Below are positions 63,624-64,000 of a DNA stretch of 64,000 bases, one piece after another. The position numbers were made by a program, and so were the translations under genes. The notes beneath the pieces are model-generated. The model had not been told where the DNA came from. It worked only from the letters and a program-made list of their open reading frames with translations, and did not search any database. The stretch's first letter is position 1; every line of letters begins with the position of its first letter. Source of the stretch: Neocallimastix lanati (nom. inval.) (Eukaryota > Neocallimastigomycota > Neocallimastigomycetes > Neocallimastigales > Neocallimastigaceae); assembly GCA_016946835.1 (NCBI GenBank), contig JACVTC010000038.1:1150001-1214000 (forward strand). The letters are read 5' to 3'.

Positions 63624-64000
63624 ATTATCAAATCTTTTTTAACCGTTGAACTAAATAAATGTGAAAAATTCTTTTTATAAATTCATTTTTTTAAAGAATT
63701 TTTATTATAATTTGTAAATATTTTTTTGATAATTCAAAATATATATAAAAGTAAATGTACTTTTTAAAATAAATATTAGTGTATACAAGCTATTCGAATA
63801 AATGTAAAAATTAAAAAAAAAAAAAAAAAAAAAAAATATTATAAATATATGTTATAAAAATTATAATTATTACGTATTTATAAAAATTGTTATTAATCCA
63901 CAATAATGAAAATTTAACATACTTATTTTTAAAGATATAAACGATAAATTTTTTTTCTTATATTTTACAATTTACATAATTTAAAATAATTTTTATATTT

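Larger units (their letters stand above)
55439..63960. repeat. Segmental duplication block C (PL4 genes 5 and 6 with flanks)
   Basis: The left flank begins CTCCATAGTTCCGTTAGGTG and follows, more loosely, those of blocks A and B (CGACGTTGACTC near 55524). The genes are head to head. The right flank 63624-63800 matches 22070-22260 closely. Confidence 0.75.

Overview
The window looks like the nuclear genome of an anaerobic gut fungus (Neocallimastigomycota; I cannot name the genus). The reasons are extreme A+T content with long A/T homopolymers and AAT/ATT microsatellites, short AT-rich GT..AG introns, plant cell-wall enzymes (a GH10 xylanase with a fungal CBM1 domain and a six-member PL4 rhamnogalacturonan lyase family), Asn-rich and RING proteins, APE-type LINEs, and two intronless acetyltransferases of bacterial appearance. 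No rRNA, tRNA or CRISPR was recognised.

Layout. 1-3 kb: a large acidic repeat-rich membrane protein. 3.9-10.3 kb: an old 5'-truncated LINE, interrupted by a younger full-length LINE; both insertions have readable target-site duplications. 12 kb: GNAT acetyltransferase. 13.7-22.3 kb (block A): divergent PL4 genes 1(-) and 2(+). 24.2-25 kb: acidic membrane protein SD2. 25.9-34.2 kb (block B): divergent PL4 genes 3(-) and 4(+). 35.7 kb: second GNAT. 36.9-38.4 kb: LINE fragment and an ankyrin-like pseudogene. 39.2-44.2 kb: inverted pair of acidic membrane proteins SD3(-) and SD4(+). 44.8-50.5 kb: gene debris, a RING protein, an Asn-rich gene, a duplicated 340-base element and a LINE fragment. 51.1-52.9 kb: GH10 xylanase. 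55.4-64 kb (block C): divergent PL4 genes 5(-) and 6(+).

The main structure is one divergent PL4 gene pair present three times as ~8 kb segments. Each gene has four exons of 101, 119, 85 and 1498 bases and would encode 600 residues. Only genes 3 and 6 look intact. Genes 1 and 2 share one nonsense codon (Trp190 to TAG), gene 5 has a 1-base deletion, and gene 4 has lost a splice donor and a splice acceptor, gained a stop and carries an 8-base duplication. Residues and introns shared within pairs show sequence exchange between inverted arms. Gene 2 is a mosaic: its promoter and 5' two thirds are copied from the left-hand type, while its 3' end and downstream flank are of the right-hand type.

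Functionally, the secreted PL4 lyases (pectin rhamnogalacturonan-I backbone) and the CBM1-bearing GH10 xylanase would act outside the cell on plant wall polysaccharides. No dockerin is seen on any of them, so they appear to be free enzymes. The acidic SD proteins have a signal peptide and a C-terminal membrane anchor; their function is unknown. All identifications rest on reading the sequence; no database search was run.
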